Source: UBA8752 sp965659115 (GTDB lineage: Bacteria > Bacteroidota > Bacteroidia > Flavobacteriales_D > Sanyastnellaceae). Taken from it: a DNA stretch of 52,267 nt. The DNA is taken from contig CBFHUP010000010.1 in assembly GCA_965659115.1 (NCBI GenBank), positions 1 to 52,267 on the forward strand, read 5' to 3'. The first letter of the stretch is position 1, and each line of letters opens with the position of its first letter. The notes beneath the pieces are model-generated. The model did no database searches, was not told the origin of the DNA, and saw only the letters and a list, made by a program, of their open reading frames with translations. Position numbers and translations under genes: made by a program. Shown here one piece after another: positions 49,576-52,267 of this stretch.

Positions 49576-50055
49576 TCACTCCAAGTGGCTAGAGACCCAA
49601 CGTGTACCCGTCCAAACCATCTCAGCAAACCGGCCATTGGTTTCGTATTGCCGGGCGATGGACAGCCAATTTCCATCCGTATCCTGGAGATACACCTGCT
49701 GGTCGTCCATATCAGGTTGCTTCTCTACGGCGAGCTTAAAAGATTGACCGGGGTATTCTCCATCGGGAACCGTGACATAGAGATACGGGAAGGTGAAATC
49801 CTCCGCGATGTAGATGTCATAACCCAAGGGAAGGACGCCAATGGTGTCAGGATCGAAGTGGAGTACGCTTGGGGCCGGAGCAGGCAATTCAAATGGCAAG
49901 CCATAGACTGCCAGAACGGCGATCACGTCGCCTGCGCCCACAGCTCCATCGTTGTTGGCGTCCGGATTGAAGGCCTGCGCATGGGCAGGAGCCACCATAG
50001 AAAGTGCAAAAAAGACAACAGCCACACGAAGGTGGAAAAGGTGAAAAGGCGGCAT
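49576..50055 (-). CDS. Small secreted protein with N-terminal dockerin-like motif
   Basis: 159 residues. Signal peptide 1-27 (core VAVVFFALSMVAPAHA). The mature protein begins directly with one calcium-binding-type motif (29-53): PDANNDGAVGAGDVIAVLAV ending YGL, the same D-x-N-x-DG...GD pattern as the C termini of the proteases and the ASST-like protein but without flanking Cys. A Pro/Ala linker (LPAPAPS) leads to a beta-rich domain of about 95 residues containing YDIYIAEDFTFPYLYVTVPD and VYLQDTDGNWLSIARQYETN, which I do not recognise. It lies 65 bases upstream of tRNA-Leu on the same strand and is divergent from the aminotransferase. Confidence 0.8.
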   Translation of the reverse strand: MPPFHLFHLRVAVVFFALSMVAPAHAQAFNPDANNDGAVGAGDVIAVLAVYGLPFELPAPAPSVLHFDPDTIGVLPLGYDIYIAEDFTFPYLYVTVPDGEYPGQSFKLAVEKQPDMDDQQVYLQDTDGNWLSIARQYETNGRFAEMVWTGTRWVSSHLE

Positions 50056-50212
50056 TTTGGTCGATCTACCCTAATATACTTCATTTTTATCGAAATATTA
50101 TACAGAGCAGCTGAATCCAATGGCTCAGCCACAGGGCTGACAACACGTGGACCAGCTGACCGAGCGAACCATGTGCGTCGTGCACGGCTATCTTCGCGTC
50201 AACAACCCCGCT

Positions 50213-51388
50213 ATGCCACAGGACGCGCCACTCCACATGGTGGACCTCAAGGGCCAATACGCCCACATTCAAAAAGACATCGACCAAGCGGTTTTGGATG
50301 TCATACGTTCCGGAGCATTCATCCAAGGCCCTGCGGTCAAAGGCTTTACCCGCTCCCTTTCCGAATGGCTCGGATCATCGGAAGCAGAGCCTGTGCATGT
50401 TGTCCCATGTGCCAATGGTACCGATGCGCTGCAAGCCGCATTGATGGCATTGGGATTGCAACCTGGAGACGAGGTCATCACCCCTTCCTTCACTTACATC
50501 GCAACCGTTGAGGTCATCCAACTGCTGCGTTTGACGCCTGTGATGGTGGACGTTGACCCCCACACCTTTACCATTGACCCCCTTGCCGTCGAAGCCGCCA
50601 TAACACCGCGCACCAAGGCCATCATGCCGGTCCATTTGTATGGACAATGTGCCGATATGACCGCATTGAATCGGATAGCGCAGGCCCACGGACTTTACGT
50701 GATTGAAGACACGGCGCAGGCGATTGGCTCAAACTGGAAAATGAAGGCTGAAGATGGCGAAGGAACCATGGCGGGGACCATGGGCACCATTGGCACGACG
50801 AGCTTTTTTCCTTCCAAGAACCTCGGCGCATATGGCGATGGAGGAGCCTGTTTTACGCGGGATGCAGACCTTGCCGAGCGGTTGAGGATGATCTGCAACC
50901 ACGGATCGCAAAAGCGCTATGAGCACGAGATGATCGGCATGAACAGCCGGTTAGACAGCATCCAAGCCGCCATACTGGGCGTCAAGCTCCCCCACCTTCA
51001 CGGATACAATGCGGCGCGCAGAGCTGCAGCCGACCGCTATGATGCGCTGTTCGCAGACAACGCCTTGGTGCAGACGCCCACCCGCCACCAGCGTTCACAT
51101 CACGTTTTTCACCAGTATACCCTTGTGTTGGGGTCGCCTGGAGACAGTTCCGAGCGTCGCGATGCAGTGGCCGCGCACCTTCAACAGTCGGGAATTCCGT
51201 TTGGTATTTATTATCCTAAACCCATTCACGAACAAGGTGCGTTCATGGGCTTAGGACTCGCCAAACCTCATTTGCCGGTGACCGAAGACTTGACGCGCCG
51301 GGTCATCAGCTTGCCCATGCATACCGAGCTTTCTGACGCTCACACACTCAGGATTGCAAAAGCGGTTCAGGAGGCCCTGATTTCGTAA
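50213..51388 (+). CDS. DegT/DnrJ/EryC1/StrS family sugar aminotransferase
   Basis: 391-residue PLP enzyme, numbered from ATG 50213 (MPQDAPLHMVDLKGQY); the open frame begins further upstream at 50147. PLP Lys202 is in SFFPSKNLGAYGDGG; GTDALQAALMALGLQPGDEV and TPSFTYIATVEVI, VIEDTAQAIG and PYHH-type residues follow the family pattern. Such enzymes transfer an amino group from glutamate to a nucleotide-linked keto sugar. The MVDLKGQY start and SKNLGAYGDGG resemble WbpE/WlbC, which aminates a UDP-3-keto-glucuronate derivative, but the exact sugar is a guess. The UDP-glucose dehydrogenase 31 bases downstream supports a uronic-acid polysaccharide pathway. Confidence 0.9.
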   Translation: MPQDAPLHMVDLKGQYAHIQKDIDQAVLDVIRSGAFIQGPAVKGFTRSLSEWLGSSEAEPVHVVPCANGTDALQAALMALGLQPGDEVITPSFTYIATVEVIQLLRLTPVMVDVDPHTFTIDPLAVEAAITPRTKAIMPVHLYGQCADMTALNRIAQAHGLYVIEDTAQAIGSNWKMKAEDGEGTMAGTMGTIGTTSFFPSKNLGAYGDGGACFTRDADLAERLRMICNHGSQKRYEHEMIGMNSRLDSIQAAILGVKLPHLHGYNAARRAAADRYDALFADNALVQTPTRHQRSHHVFHQYTLVLGSPGDSSERRDAVAAHLQQSGIPFGIYYPKPIHEQGAFMGLGLAKPHLPVTEDLTRRVISLPMHTELSDAHTLRIAKAVQEALIS

Positions 51389-51419
51389 CTTTGCGCTTCT
51401 ATTATTATACCTTATTGCT

Positions 51420-52267
51420 ATGAAGATTGCTGTAGTCGGAACGGGTTATGTTGGCCTTGTATCTGGTACATGTTTCGCCGAAACTGGAAACGATGTCATT
51501 TGCGTTGACATCGATGCGGCCAAAGTGGAACGCATGCGCAACGGGGAGGTCCCCATCTACGAGCCCCACTTGGATGTCTTGTTTGAACGGAACATCAAGG
51601 CGGGTAGGCTCACCTTTACCACAGATTTGGCGGAAGCCATTGAGCCCGCTGAGGTTATTTTCTTGGCCCTGCCCACCCCTCCCGATGAAGATGGCAGCGC
51701 CGACTTGAGTTATGTCTTGGGTGTGGCAGATCAATTGGGCCGGATGATGACCGAGTACAAGGTTATCGTGGACAAGAGCACCGTGCCCGTGGGGACTGCC
51801 GAGAAGGTGACTGCAGCAGTTGCGGCCCACGCTAGCGTTGAGTTCGACGTGGTGTCCAACCCTGAATTTTTGCGGGAAGGATATGCAGTGGACGATTTTC
51901 TCAAGCCAGACCGTGTGGTCATTGGCGTAGGCAGCAAACGCGCCGAAGAGGTCATGACCCGTTTGTACAAGCCGTTCATTCGCCAGGGCAACCCCTTGAT
52001 TGTCATGGACGAGCGGAGTGCTGAGCTGACCAAATATGCAGCCAACTCCTTCTTGGCCACCAAGATCACCTTCATGAATGAGATCGCCAATTTCTGCGAG
52101 AAGGTGGGGGCCGACGTGGACAAGGTGAGGAGGGGCATTGGAACGGACACCCGCATCGGGCCGCGCTTTCTGTTTCCCGGAATCGGATACGGTGGAAGCT
52201 GTTTCCCCAAAGACGTCCAAGCCCTTCACCGCAGTGGGGGTGAAGTCGGATTCGAATTTGAGATCTT
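51420..52267 (+). CDS. ugd: UDP-glucose 6-dehydrogenase (partial, runs off the right edge)
   Basis: First 282 residues of an NAD-dependent enzyme oxidising UDP-glucose to UDP-glucuronate. The Rossmann motif GTGYVGLVSG (7-16), SNPEFLREGYAVDDF, NSFLATKITFMNEIANFCEK and the catalytic loop GIGYGGSCFPKD with Cys261 are all present. The close relative UDP-GlcNAc/ManNAc dehydrogenases share these motifs, but the GSCFPKD and EFLREG forms fit the Ugd group best. The C-terminal UDP-binding domain lies outside the window. It is downstream of the aminotransferase with a 31-base AT-rich gap. Confidence 0.93.
   Translation, partial: MKIAVVGTGYVGLVSGTCFAETGNDVICVDIDAAKVERMRNGEVPIYEPHLDVLFERNIKAGRLTFTTDLAEAIEPAEVIFLALPTPPDEDGSADLSYVLGVADQLGRMMTEYKVIVDKSTVPVGTAEKVTAAVAAHASVEFDVVSNPEFLREGYAVDDFLKPDRVVIGVGSKRAEEVMTRLYKPFIRQGNPLIVMDERSAELTKYAANSFLATKITFMNEIANFCEKVGADVDKVRRGIGTDTRIGPRFLFPGIGYGGSCFPKDVQALHRSGGEVGFEFEI

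Overview
The window is from a Bacteroidota genome, most likely a marine or aquatic Flavobacteriales-type bacterium with fairly GC-rich DNA. The evidence is the rpsL-rpsG-fusA-rpsJ gene order without tuf, two promoters of the Bacteroidota form TTG-N19-TAnnTTTG, a type IX secretion (T9SS) C-terminal domain, a DUF4290 gene beside murA, and a MurA with Asp instead of the catalytic Cys. Genes are tightly packed, there is no stretch over 300 bases without a gene, and I see no insertion sequence, integrase or CRISPR array. Species cannot be named from the sequence alone.

Region 1 (1-12221, minus strand): one continuous str/S10/spc ribosomal protein operon running from rpsL down to a truncated rplO, driven by a clear promoter at 12192-12221. 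A 10-N assembly gap lies inside rplO.

Region 2 (12290-25720): housekeeping genes. A coupled set holds a UvrD/PcrA helicase, a lipoprotein and an esterase, followed by a TonB-C-domain lipoprotein. Then come a secreted peptidylarginine-deiminase-like protein with a T9SS tail, a queD-folE-BI-1 set, hldD (LPS heptose), a MerR-like regulator, an M23 peptidase, alaS and a small membrane protein.

Region 3 (25830-34826, minus strand): a six-gene operon grpE-dnaJ-ABC ATPase-ABC permease-Ppx/GppA-NtrC-like response regulator, with four TGTCA sites upstream of grpE; then a TlpA-like thioredoxin, murA and a DUF4290 gene.

Region 4 (34867-42580): an unrecognised secreted protein, a histidine kinase/OmpR regulator pair resembling RprX/RprY, a secreted arylsulfotransferase-like protein, two outer-membrane-type proteins, the Kdo transferase gene waaA and tRNA-Gly(GCC).

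Region 5 (42732-50055): the most unusual part. A 1490-residue M43-type metalloprotease and a lysyl-endopeptidase-like serine protease overlap by four bases. They share Cys-rich repeats (GCTD...ACNYDP...DDGSC), a P-domain-like module and Cys-flanked dockerin-like calcium-binding C termini. The arylsulfotransferase-like protein (37783-39726) carries the same type of tail and a small secreted protein (49576-50055) carries one dockerin-like motif at its N terminus. None of these four has a recognisable T9SS tail. I propose a shared surface attachment, sorting or docking module; this is inference.

Region 6 (50213-52267): a DegT-family sugar aminotransferase and a truncated UDP-glucose 6-dehydrogenase, the start of a surface polysaccharide locus.
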